Of a stretch of 21,077 nucleotides of DNA, positions 1 through 8,875 are shown one piece after another. Positions within the stretch are counted from its first letter, which is position 1. Every line of letters begins with the position of its first letter. A model generated the notes under the pieces. That model worked only from the letters and a program-made list of their open reading frames with translations, made no database searches and was not told the origin of the DNA. The position numbers were made by a program, and so were the translations under genes. The DNA lies in NCBI GenBank assembly GCA_027317045.1, contig DAHVFI010000217.1, positions 1 to 21,077 of the forward strand, given 5' to 3'. This stretch comes from Gammaproteobacteria bacterium (lineage in GTDB: Bacteria; Pseudomonadota; Gammaproteobacteria; Natronospirales; REEB76).

Positions 1-1
1 G

Positions 2-1792
2 GCCTATAACGCCTGCCTGCCGAAACTCAGCGATTACGCCACCGAACTGGATCAGAACGAGCGCCTACAACGCGGCTACGCCGAATTGCAATCCGGTCCC
101 GAATGGCAAACCTACAATGCCGCTCAGCGCAAGCTGATCGAAGATGCCCTGCGGGATTTCAAACTCGCGGGCGTGAATCTGCCGGCCGACAAGAAAAACC
201 GCTTCCGTAAGATAATGCAGGAACTCTCGAAACTCGAAGCGAAATTCGAGGAGAACCTTCTGGATGCAACCCAAGGGTGGTTCAAGCAGGTAACTGAGGA
301 AAGCAGCCTAGGGGGAATTCCGCAGACGGCGCTCACGCGTGCCCATCACGAAGCACAAAGCCGCGGTCTCAAAGGTCATGTGTTCACGCTGGATTATCCC
401 AGCTATTCCGCAGTGATCACCTACGCCGACGAACGCTCACTCCGCGAGGAGATGTACCGCGCCTACACCACGCGCGCCTCGGACCAAGGACCCAACGCGG
501 GCCGCTGGGACAACACCCGGACCATGCAGGACATCCTGCGGCTACGGCACGACGCCCCGGTACTCACGGAATTCAAGAATTTTGCCGAATATTCCCTGGC
601 TACCAAGATGGTGCGCCGTCCGGAGCAAGTTATCGCCTTCCTCACCGACCTGCTGGACCGATGCCGCCCTGCCGGTCAGGGCGAATTTGCGGAATTGCAG
701 CGCTATGCCCGCGAACGGGACGGCCTCGAATCACTGGCCGCCTGGGACATGGGTTATTACGCGGAAAAACTCCGGGAAGCGCGTTACGCCATTTCCGACG
801 AAGTCCTACGCCCGTATTTTCCGTTACAACGGGTGCGCACCGGCCTGTTTGCAATCATGCATAAACTCTATGGCATCAGGCTGACAGAAACGGTCGGCGC
901 CGAAACGTGGCATCCGGATGTCAAACTTTATGAAATCCATGATCAATCCGGCAGCTTGCGCGGCCGGCTGTATCTGGATTTGTTCGCCCGCAAGGACAAA
1001 CGCGGCGGCGCCTGGATGGATGATGCCTTGAGCCGCCGGCGTACTTCGAGCGGGGTACGGATTCCGGCGGCCTATCTCACCTGCAATTTTCCACCGCCCA
1101 TTGGTGAAACCCCTTCGCTGCTCAGCCACGATGAGGTGCTGACTTTTTTTCATGAGTTCGGCCATTGCCTGCATCATCTGCTGACGCAAGTGGATTACCC
1201 ATCGGTAGCGGGCATCAACGGCGTCGCCTGGGACGCGGTGGAGTTGCCGAGCCAATTCCATGAGAACTTCGCCTGGACCCGGGAAGGTCTGGCACTGGTC
1301 TCCGGCCATTATCAGACCGGTAAATCATTACCGGACGAGTTGTACCAAAAACTGCTGGCTGCACGGAATTTCCATATCGCCTTGTGCATGCTGCGGCAAC
1401 TGGAATTCGGCCTGTTCGATTTCAACCTGCACCTGCACGCCGGTAAAGTCATGAGTGAGGATTTCATTGCCGCGACGCTTGCGGAGGTACGCCATCAGGT
1501 AAGTGTGGTACCGGTGCCGGAATGGAACCGCTTCGCCCACAGCTTCTCGCATATCTTCGCCGGCGGTTATGCTGCCGGATATTACAGCTATCTCTGGGCC
1601 GAGGTGCTGGCGGCGGATGCCTACTCCGCCTTCGAGGAAACCGGCGTCTTCAGTCGCGTCACCGGTAAACGCTTTCTGGACACCATCCTGGGCCAGGGCG
1701 GCAGCCGCGAAGCGATGGAACTGTTCATCGAATTCCGCGGCCGCCGGCCGACTCTGGATGCCTTCCTGCGCCTGCATGGCATTGCCGCATGA
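2..1792 (+). CDS. prlC: Oligopeptidase A (M3 family zinc metallopeptidase), 5' end missing
   Basis: This is a cytoplasmic zinc endopeptidase that, in the M3A family, degrades short peptides such as cleaved signal peptides. The frame is open from base 2, so the gene starts outside the window. About 596 residues are visible against roughly 680 in the E. coli protein, so some 85 N-terminal residues are missing. The zinc site is intact: HEFGH lies at visible residues 384-388 (bases 1151-1165) and the third ligand Glu at residue 414, 25 residues later, as in M3 enzymes. Flanking motifs (the HDEVLTFF stretch before it, QFHENFAW after it) also fit. The stop codon TGA (1790-1792) overlaps an ATG at 1789 in an ATGA arrangement, suggesting translational coupling to whatever follows, originally xthA. 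Family assignment is secure; the exact peptide range is inferred. Confidence 0.95.
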   Translation, partial: AYNACLPKLSDYATELDQNERLQRGYAELQSGPEWQTYNAAQRKLIEDALRDFKLAGVNLPADKKNRFRKIMQELSKLEAKFEENLLDATQGWFKQVTEESSLGGIPQTALTRAHHEAQSRGLKGHVFTLDYPSYSAVITYADERSLREEMYRAYTTRASDQGPNAGRWDNTRTMQDILRLRHDAPVLTEFKNFAEYSLATKMVRRPEQVIAFLTDLLDRCRPAGQGEFAELQRYARERDGLESLAAWDMGYYAEKLREARYAISDEVLRPYFPLQRVRTGLFAIMHKLYGIRLTETVGAETWHPDVKLYEIHDQSGSLRGRLYLDLFARKDKRGGAWMDDALSRRRTSSGVRIPAAYLTCNFPPPIGETPSLLSHDEVLTFFHEFGHCLHHLLTQVDYPSVAGINGVAWDAVELPSQFHENFAWTREGLALVSGHYQTGKSLPDELYQKLLAARNFHIALCMLRQLEFGLFDFNLHLHAGKVMSEDFIAATLAEVRHQVSVVPVPEWNRFAHSFSHIFAGGYAAGYYSYLWAEVLAADAYSAFEETGVFSRVTGKRFLDTILGQGGSREAMELFIEFRGRRPTLDAFLRLHGIAA

Positions 1793-1992
1793 AGATTGCC
1801 CCCGGAGTGAGACGGAAACACCCGCCGCACTGCTGCGCGCCGCCGCGCGCCCAGCCATGGGCGAGAAGCATGCTTCGAGCGGGCTGCCACGGATGGCGGC
1901 CCAGGACCACAAGCGAAGCAGGATTGCCAAGCGCGTGGACCGGGCCGGCCGGCGCACCCGGGAGGGTTCTTGAGAAAACAACGCAAATATGA
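1789..1992 (+). CDS. Small 67-codon ORF bridging prlC and xthA, probably not a functional protein
   Basis: The ORF begins MKIA, the same four residues that start exonuclease III, and then runs into Arg/Pro/Ala-rich sequence with no recognisable domain. It overlaps prlC at its start (ATGA) and xthA at its end (the stop TGA at 1990-1992 lies inside the ATGA of the xthA start). Ribosomes could therefore pass from prlC through this ORF to xthA. I read it as the remnant of the original xthA start followed by inserted sequence, not as a gene selected for its product. Translation as a coupling linker is possible but unproven. Confidence 0.25.
   Translation: MKIAPGVRRKHPPHCCAPPRAQPWARSMLRAGCHGWRPRTTSEAGLPSAWTGPAGAPGRVLEKTTQI
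1800..1988 (+). repeat. Candidate 200-bp intergenic insertion element between prlC and xthA
   Basis: The stretch is flanked by near-identical 11-bp sequences, ATGAAGATTGC at 1789 and ATGAAAATTGC at 1989 (10 of 11 match), exactly 200 bp apart. Inside are a short hairpin (GCCCA at 1849-1853 with TGGGC at 1858-1862) and a perfect 12-bp palindrome GAAGCATGCTTC at 1865-1876. Small inverted repeats are typical of dispersed non-coding repeats in proteobacterial genomes. I see no terminal inverted repeats and no second copy in this window, so element status rests on the flanking duplication alone. Confidence 0.4.
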
Positions 1993-2756
1993 AAATTGCA
2001 ACTTGGAACGTGAATAGTCTGCGTGTGCGCCTGCCGCAGGTATTGCGTTGGCTTGATACGCACCGCCCCGATGTCCTGGCGCTACAGGAAACGAAAACTG
2101 AGGACCGACATTTTCCGGTGACTGAATTTGAAGCGGCCGGGTACTCAGCCGCCTTTTGCGGCCAACCTACCTATAACGGCGTGGCGCTGTTGTCGCGCTT
2201 GCCCATGGAGGTGTTCGCAGCCGCGCTGCCGGATTTTAACGATCCCCAGAAACGCGTGCTGGCAGCGGCTGTTGGCAGCCTGGCGGTGCTCAACCTGTAC
2301 GTGCCCAATGGTCAAAGTATTGAGTCCGATAAGTTCCGCTACAAACTCGAGTGGCTCGCACAACTGAACCTGTGGGTTACAGCGCTGCTGGATAAATATC
2401 CACAACTTGCGATACTCGGCGATTTCAATATCGCGCCCGCGGATCGCGATGTACACGATCCGCGGGTCTGGGTTGGGCAAGTACTCGTGAGTGAACCGGA
2501 GCGCGCCGCCTTCCGACAGTTGTTGAAACACGGCCTGCGAGACAGTTTCCGGCTGCACCAGAACGGCGGCGGATTTTACAGCTGGTGGGATTACCGGGCA
2601 GCGGGTTTCAGCCGCAACCAGGGTATGCGCATCGATCACATCCTGCTGTCGCCAGCGCTCGCCGAGCGTTCACTCGCCACGGTCATTGATCGCGAACCGC
2701 GCGGCTGGGAACGACCCTCGGATCACGCCCCCGTCATGGCTGAACTCGGTCGCTGA
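1989..2756 (+). CDS. xthA: Exodeoxyribonuclease III
   Basis: Exonuclease III acts in base-excision repair: it cuts DNA at abasic sites and removes 3' blocking groups and nucleotides. The 255-residue protein has the exonuclease/endonuclease/phosphatase fold motifs in order: Asn7 in ATWNVNS, the metal-binding Glu34 in LALQETK, Tyr104 in LYVPNG, Asp145 and Asn147 in GDFNIAP, and the terminal SDHAPV with catalytic His246. Length fits the family. No good Shine-Dalgarno sequence lies in front of the ATG (a GGGAGGG about 30 bases upstream is too far), so translation may depend on coupling to the small ORF that ends inside its start codon. It is probably co-transcribed with prlC. Confidence 0.95.
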   Translation: MKIATWNVNSLRVRLPQVLRWLDTHRPDVLALQETKTEDRHFPVTEFEAAGYSAAFCGQPTYNGVALLSRLPMEVFAAALPDFNDPQKRVLAAAVGSLAVLNLYVPNGQSIESDKFRYKLEWLAQLNLWVTALLDKYPQLAILGDFNIAPADRDVHDPRVWVGQVLVSEPERAAFRQLLKHGLRDSFRLHQNGGGFYSWWDYRAAGFSRNQGMRIDHILLSPALAERSLATVIDREPRGWERPSDHAPVMAELGR

Positions 2757-2875
2757 CATGGCGACAGCGTGCGCCCCAGTGTTCATCAGCGATAGACTCT
2801 GCCACCTACCGGCACGTTCAGAAACCCGCCCGGAGACCGGTGCAGGCCGCCCATTATGCGGCAAGGAGAATTCCG

Positions 2876-4426
2876 ATGAGTCCCTGCCCAACCCCTGACC
2901 AAGCCGTCCAGGGCACCGCACCCGGCATATGCCGCCTGGGGCATTATATCGGCGGAAAATACCGGCCCCAGAACAGCGCTCGCACCGGTCCGGTATATGA
3001 GCCCGCGAGCGGGATGCTGCGTGCCGAACTCGGCTACGCCGGTCGAGACGAGGTGGAAACCGCGGTAAGCGTGGCGGCGGCCGCGTTTCCTGCCTGGGCT
3101 GGGCTACCGCCGTTGCGGCGTGCGCGCGTGTTGTTCCGCTATCGCGAAATCCTTGAAACGCAGCGCGCTGCATTGGCCGAACTCATCACCCGTGAGCATG
3201 GCAAGACGCTTGAGGATGCACACGGGGAATTGCAGCGCGGTATTGAAGTGGTGGAGTTCGCCTGCGGGATTCCCCATCTCCTCAAGGGCGAGTATTCCGA
3301 CAGCGTTTCCGCCGGTGTTGACAGCTGGTCTTTGCGCCAACCACTGGGGGTGTGCTTGGGCATTACTCCATTCAACTTCCCTGCCATGGTACCGATGTGG
3401 ATGTATCCAATCGCCATCGCCTGCGGTAATACGTTTGTACTCAAGCCTTCGGAGAAAGATCCGTCGTGCCCGTTACGGCTGGCCGAACTATTTACCGAGG
3501 CGGGCCTGCCAGCGGGCGTTTTCAATGTGGTGAATGGCGACCAGGAAACCGTCAACGCCCTGCTCGCCGAACCGCGTGTGGCGGCGGTAAGTTTTGTCGG
3601 GTCCACGCCGGTTGCCGAACATATCTACTCCGTCGCCGGACGTAACGGCAAACGCGTGCAGGCGCTCGGCGGTGCCAAAAACCACCTTGTGGTAATGCCC
3701 GATGCGGATCTCGAACGGGCAGCCGATGCCCTGATCGGCTCGGCCTACGGCTCGGCCGGCGAGCGTTGCATGTCAATCTCGGTGGCGGTCGCCGTTGGCG
3801 CCGCCGCCGACCCGCTGGTCGCAAATCTCGCCGCCCGCGCCCGCGCGCTCCGCATCGGCCCCGGCCACCAGCTCAACGTGGACATGGGTCCGCTTGTCAC
3901 ACCCGATCACCGGAAACGCGTGCGATCCTACATCGAGGTCGGTCTTGCGGAGGGTGCGGTACTATTGGTAGACGGCCGCGATTGCAGCATCGCGGGGTAT
4001 GAGAACGGTTTTTATATCGCGCCCAGCTTGTTTGACCGCGTAACCCCCGCGATGCGTATTTATCGCGAAGAGATCTTCGGACCGGTGCTCTCGGTAGTGC
4101 GCGTCGCTGATCTCGACACGGCGCTGGAACTCATCAACCACCATGAATATGGAAACGGAGCTGCACTCTTCACACGCAGCGGCGGGGCGGCGAGGCGGTT
4201 TGCGCACGCCGCACATGCCGGCATGATCGGCATCAACATCCCGGTTCCGGTCCCCATGGCTTTCCACAGCTTCGGCGGCTGGAAGCGTTCCCTCTTCGGG
4301 CCTTTACACATCCACGGTCCGGACGGGGTGCGCTTCTATACCCGCCTTAAAACCGTGACGGCACGCTGGCCGGAGACTTCGGGGGATAATGATGGACCGG
4401 ATTTCTCACTCCCTGCGTTCGGCTGA
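2876..4426 (+). CDS. mmsA: CoA-acylating methylmalonate-semialdehyde dehydrogenase
   Basis: This NAD-dependent aldehyde dehydrogenase would convert methylmalonate semialdehyde to propionyl-CoA (valine catabolism), or malonate semialdehyde to acetyl-CoA (inositol or beta-alanine routes). I chose the ATG at 2876, which follows AAGGAG at 2863-2868, over an upstream in-frame GTG at 2840; this gives 516 residues. Visible motifs are PFNFPAM with the catalytic-pocket Asn (about residue 167), VLKPSEKDP for NAD binding, GSTPVAEHIY, and GERCMS with the nucleophile Cys298. The terminal EEIFGPV motif is also present. GERCMS and the PFNFPAMVPMWMYP stretch are typical of the CoA-acylating subgroup. The gene ends 5 bp from the convergent permease gene. 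No other valine or inositol genes are visible, so the pathway is open. Confidence 0.9.
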   Translation: MSPCPTPDQAVQGTAPGICRLGHYIGGKYRPQNSARTGPVYEPASGMLRAELGYAGRDEVETAVSVAAAAFPAWAGLPPLRRARVLFRYREILETQRAALAELITREHGKTLEDAHGELQRGIEVVEFACGIPHLLKGEYSDSVSAGVDSWSLRQPLGVCLGITPFNFPAMVPMWMYPIAIACGNTFVLKPSEKDPSCPLRLAELFTEAGLPAGVFNVVNGDQETVNALLAEPRVAAVSFVGSTPVAEHIYSVAGRNGKRVQALGGAKNHLVVMPDADLERAADALIGSAYGSAGERCMSISVAVAVGAAADPLVANLAARARALRIGPGHQLNVDMGPLVTPDHRKRVRSYIEVGLAEGAVLLVDGRDCSIAGYENGFYIAPSLFDRVTPAMRIYREEIFGPVLSVVRVADLDTALELINHHEYGNGAALFTRSGGAARRFAHAAHAGMIGINIPVPVPMAFHSFGGWKRSLFGPLHIHGPDGVRFYTRLKTVTARWPETSGDNDGPDFSLPAFG

Positions 4427-4431
4427 ACAGA

Positions 4432-5283
4432 CTAGGCCGCCGATTTTTCCCCCGCTCCCGGGTCGCTCTGAAAGCCTTTTACCAAGCGGTCAAAGAGCAG
4501 GCCATAAGCTACAGCCAACGGTATTGTGACTATCACCGCGGCCGCCATAAGCGATTGCCAATAGTAAATGTCCCCGCGGATCAGAGAGGTTGGCACCCCG
4601 GCGCTGACTGTACGGCTGGCAGTGGAACTGACAAAAACCGCGGCGTAAATGTAATCGCTGAGTGATAGCGCGAAAGCAAACACAATGCAGGTTGCGATTC
4701 CGGGTAGAGCAAGTGGTAATGCCACCCGCAGGAATGCGGAAAAGCGACTGCAACCGTCAATGAGCGCCGCTTCTTCAAATTCGCGTGGCACTGACTTGAA
4801 AAAACCGAGCAGCAACCAGGTACAAAATGGTACCGTGATGGTCGGATACACAAGGATAAGTGACCACACCGTATTTGCAACCTTCAGTAGGCTCACGATC
4901 TGATACAGCGGAATGAATAAAAGGGTGGGCGGAATCAAATAGACAAAAAATATTGCTATGCCGGAGCGTTCACCCCACCGCCCTACAAGTCGCGACAAAC
5001 TGTAGGCTGCCGGAACAGAGAGCAACAACGTGATGATCACGACAATTACGCCAATAAAAGCCGAGTTCCAGAGGAAGGTTGGATAACTGGTACTGGTGAA
5101 CAAAAACTCAAGGTGTCCAAGTGTCGGCGGTAGGTTGTAGATAAAGGGATTATTGTTAGGGTTGTACAAATCCACATTGCGCTTGAATACCGTTATTACC
5201 ATCCAGATGACAGGAAATACCGCAAACACCGCAAACAAGGCGAGCATCACGTAGAAAATCAGTCGGCGAAGGGCGAGAACCAC
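4432..5283 (-). CDS. Sugar-type ABC transporter permease, MalG class
   Basis: This is one of the two inner-membrane subunits of a CUT1-type importer. About six hydrophobic segments are visible. The cytoplasmic EAA loop (EEAALIDGCSRFSAFLRVALPLALPG region) is intact; it contacts the ATPase. I start it at the GTG at 5283, 13 bases after the upstream permease's stop and behind a weak AAGAG, giving 283 residues, normal for MalG proteins. A TTG at 5334 would add 17 residues overlapping the upstream gene and looks less likely. It is the last gene of a five-gene minus-strand cluster and converges on mmsA. Substrate is not readable from the sequence. Confidence 0.88.
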   Translation of the reverse strand: MVLALRRLIFYVMLALFAVFAVFPVIWMVITVFKRNVDLYNPNNNPFIYNLPPTLGHLEFLFTSTSYPTFLWNSAFIGVIVVIITLLLSVPAAYSLSRLVGRWGERSGIAIFFVYLIPPTLLFIPLYQIVSLLKVANTVWSLILVYPTITVPFCTWLLLGFFKSVPREFEEAALIDGCSRFSAFLRVALPLALPGIATCIVFAFALSLSDYIYAAVFVSSTASRTVSAGVPTSLIRGDIYYWQSLMAAAVIVTIPLAVAYGLLFDRLVKGFQSDPGAGEKSAA

Positions 5284-5296
5284 TGTATAGCTCTTG

Positions 5297-6237
5297 CTAT
5301 GCTGACTCTGTGCGGTAGGCGAAACGCAAAGCAAGAATGGCGCCTACCAACAATACCGGGAAAAGGAACAGCGCGATGGCAGCGCCCTCGCTGAGAGCGC
5401 CCCCTTCTATACCCTTAAGGTAGGCCCAATACGGCAGCAACTGGGTCGTATAACCCGGGCCGCCGCGGGTGGTGAGCGCTGCGATCGTCATATCTCCGAA
5501 CACCAAAAGGGCGGTAAACATAGCTGCCACCGTCAGGATCGGCAACAGTGCCGGCAGGGTGATATGGAATAAGGTACGGAAGAATCCGGCACCGTCAATT
5601 TCGGCCTGCTCGAAAATGTCTCGCGGAATCGAGGTACGTCCCGCCAGCACGATTATGGTGGCGAATGGCAACAACCGCCATACGTTTATCGCGATAATCG
5701 CACCGATACCCACCCACTCTCGCCCATAGTAATAGAGGTGGTTTGCCGGCCCGAACAAGGTACCCGGGCCAAGCAGATGCGCGGTACGCAGCAGCCAGTC
5801 CACCGGACTGAACTCCGAATCGAGCAGCCATAGCCAGCCCACCGCCGCCAGCGACACCGGCATGGCCCAGGGCAATATCAGCAGAATCTGTACCAATCGT
5901 TTCCCACGAAAATCACGTGCCAGGAGTTCTGATTCTGCCGTAGCGAGAACAAGTATGAGAATCAAGGTAGCAAAGGTAACAATCATGCTGTTGCGCAATC
6001 CGAAATGGAATGCGGATTCGTGTATTACCCTTACAAAATTTCGCAGTCCAACGAAGTGGTGTATTGCCGGATCACCGACAGTTGCATCGCTCACGCTGAG
6101 GCCGATGGCGAGGAAAAACGGCACCGCTACCAACGCCGCAATATACGCCAGCGCCGGCGCCAGCATTAATGTGCCCAATACTCCCTTGCGGTCAGCCAGG
6201 CTGACACCCGCATGGGCTATTGCAGATTGCACTTGCT

Positions 6238-6241
<4 letters not shown>
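5297..6241 (-). CDS. Sugar-type ABC transporter permease, MalF class
   Basis: The 314-residue membrane protein is the partner of the MalG-type permease downstream. It has an N-terminal cytoplasmic stretch, about six membrane segments, and an EAA loop (EQAEIDGAGFFRTLFHITLPALLP) near residue 220, which docks onto the ATPase. The start ATG (6241-6239) overlaps the stop of the upstream ATPase gene in ATGA form, pointing to translational coupling. It is shorter than E. coli MalF, lacking the large periplasmic domain, which is usual for generic CUT1 permeases. The transported solute is unknown. Confidence 0.9.
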
Positions 6242-7281
<1,040 letters not shown>

Positions 7282-7320
7282 ACCGCAGATATACCCCAGT
7301 TCACAATTTAGCTGGCGCGC

Positions 7321-8745
7321 TTACTTTGCCGGACACCCGACATAGCCTTTCGCGCGCCATTTGGCCACGATGGCGCCGATCTGCGCAGCGGTGTCTTTCA
7401 CCGCCTGGGCCGGTGTCTTATCACCACGCGCCGCCTCAGCCATCATGGTGGACAGCAGGTGGGTGTTGTACACCTCACTCACCGCCGGACTGGAATCGCC
7501 CGGATAGCCGAGCCAGGCGGTCCACTTGGAAGCGTTACGCAGGACCTCCAGCTTGTTCGCCGGGACCGAACCCCATGGATCGTGATCCAGCCAGCCACCA
7601 CGCTCCCACAGCTGCGGCGCAGTTTTGGGGAATGCAGGGAAATTATACAGTTCGCTCTCATAAGTCGCCCAGCTGTAGTTGGCGGTCAGATCGAGCAGAA
7701 ATTTCTTCGCCGCCATGATTTCATTCGGGTTCGTCACATATTTTGGAAGTACGTAGATGAACCACACATGCGCGGTCTGGTGCACGTCGCCGGTTGGACC
7801 TTTGAGCCCGGGGCTGAAACCGGTATCTTCGGCGTTCTTCGGCTGGAATTGCTGCGCAGTCCGATAGAATGAGATCGAGTTCTGGATATAGGATGTCTGG
7901 CCGGAGACGAAAGCCTGATTGTTGGAAGCTGGATTCCAGCTGAATACCTCGGGTGTCTCGGCGCTTTTATACAGTTTCGTCTGAAATTCAACCGCCTTGA
8001 CCACCTGTGGCGAATCGAGCGCAACATTGCCGCACTTGTCGAACAATGAGCCGCCATATGACCAGATCAGGGAGCGCGCATAGAACTCAGAGTCGATCTC
8101 TGGCGACATGCCCACGCCCACCGGGAGCCCCGTTTTTTGGAAAATCTTGACGCCACCGTTGTAGAGGCCGTCGTAAGTCACGGGGCCGTTAGGATAGCCA
8201 GCAGCTTTCCACAGGGAAACACGGTAGTCGCCCGGATCCGGTACCCAACCGTCGCAGTAACCATACCAGGTTTTGGTAATGGGGAGGTACGACTGGCTGG
8301 TACACACCTCCTCCTGCTTACCGAAAACCTGCTGTGCGGCTTTGTTGACATCGGCCAGGTTCTGCAGCCCCTCTATGAAGGCCGCGGGCGTGGCGATCGT
8401 CTCGAACATGGTGGGACCGCGTTTGGCAGCGATCGAGGCTGCCAGCGTGGGCACAATATCCCCCAAGCTGATGTGCTGCACGGTTACCTTGACGCCGTTC
8501 TTCTTACCCCATTCCTGGGCGTACTGATCAAACCACTTGTCATAGCGCGGTACGAAATGGCTCCACTGAGTGAGCGTGAGCGTGGTACCGGCCGGGAACT
8601 TGGCCGGGAATTTCATTGAGCCAAATTTGGAGGGAAAATGTAATGGGGCGGGCTGTATTCCGGTCGTTGTACCAGCCGCCATTGCGGCAACCGACAACAC
8701 CAAAGTGAAAACCCCGGCAATGCATTGCGAGAGAAACCTGTTCAT
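7321..8745 (-). CDS. Periplasmic extracellular solute-binding protein (family 1) of the ABC importer
   Basis: The 474-residue protein has a clear signal peptide: a short basic start (MNRF), a hydrophobic core, and a probable cut after AMA near residue 23. The remainder fits a family 1 binding protein, the class that delivers sugars, oligosaccharides or glycerol phosphates to MalFGK-type importers. There is no lipobox Cys at the cut site, so it should be soluble in the periplasm, consistent with a Gram-negative cell. A strong Shine-Dalgarno AAGGAGG sits 7 bases before the ATG, the best in the cluster, as expected for a binding protein made in excess over its membrane partners. Ligand specificity cannot be told from the sequence. 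Confidence 0.88.
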   Translation of the reverse strand: MNRFLSQCIAGVFTLVLSVAAMAAGTTTGIQPAPLHFPSKFGSMKFPAKFPAGTTLTLTQWSHFVPRYDKWFDQYAQEWGKKNGVKVTVQHISLGDIVPTLAASIAAKRGPTMFETIATPAAFIEGLQNLADVNKAAQQVFGKQEEVCTSQSYLPITKTWYGYCDGWVPDPGDYRVSLWKAAGYPNGPVTYDGLYNGGVKIFQKTGLPVGVGMSPEIDSEFYARSLIWSYGGSLFDKCGNVALDSPQVVKAVEFQTKLYKSAETPEVFSWNPASNNQAFVSGQTSYIQNSISFYRTAQQFQPKNAEDTGFSPGLKGPTGDVHQTAHVWFIYVLPKYVTNPNEIMAAKKFLLDLTANYSWATYESELYNFPAFPKTAPQLWERGGWLDHDPWGSVPANKLEVLRNASKWTAWLGYPGDSSPAVSEVYNTHLLSTMMAEAARGDKTPAQAVKDTAAQIGAIVAKWRAKGYVGCPAK

Positions 8746-8821
8746 AACTGGCCTCCTTCAACTAAATTACTAGTAAAAATATCGACTACCCTGTCACAGC
8801 CATTTGCTGCAACAGCCTTCC

Positions 8822-8845
8822 CGGGCGCCCATCCGTGGACGCCCG
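8822..8845 (-). other. Stem-loop between porin and binding-protein genes
   Basis: Bases 8822-8830 pair with 8837-8845 around a 6-nt loop, giving 9 pairs with one G-U wobble in the minus-strand RNA. It lies about 30 bp after the porin stop and about 75 bp before the binding-protein start. No T-run follows in the direction of transcription, so it is not a textbook terminator. It could be a 3'-end stabiliser or partial terminator allowing the porin and ABC genes to be expressed at different levels. Confidence 0.45.
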
Positions 8846-8875
8846 CTGATACGCTAGGGCTCGTATCGTTACAGA

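Noticed and set aside
1328..1981. 217-codon minus-strand ORF antisense to prlC and the spacer
   Set aside because: It overlaps the secure prlC frame, shows no domain and has no upstream ribosome-binding site.
5284..5334. TTG start for the MalG-class permease, 17 residues longer
   Set aside because: It overlaps the upstream permease gene and uses a rarer start codon; the GTG at 5283 has a weak ribosome-binding site and gives a normal MalG N-terminus.
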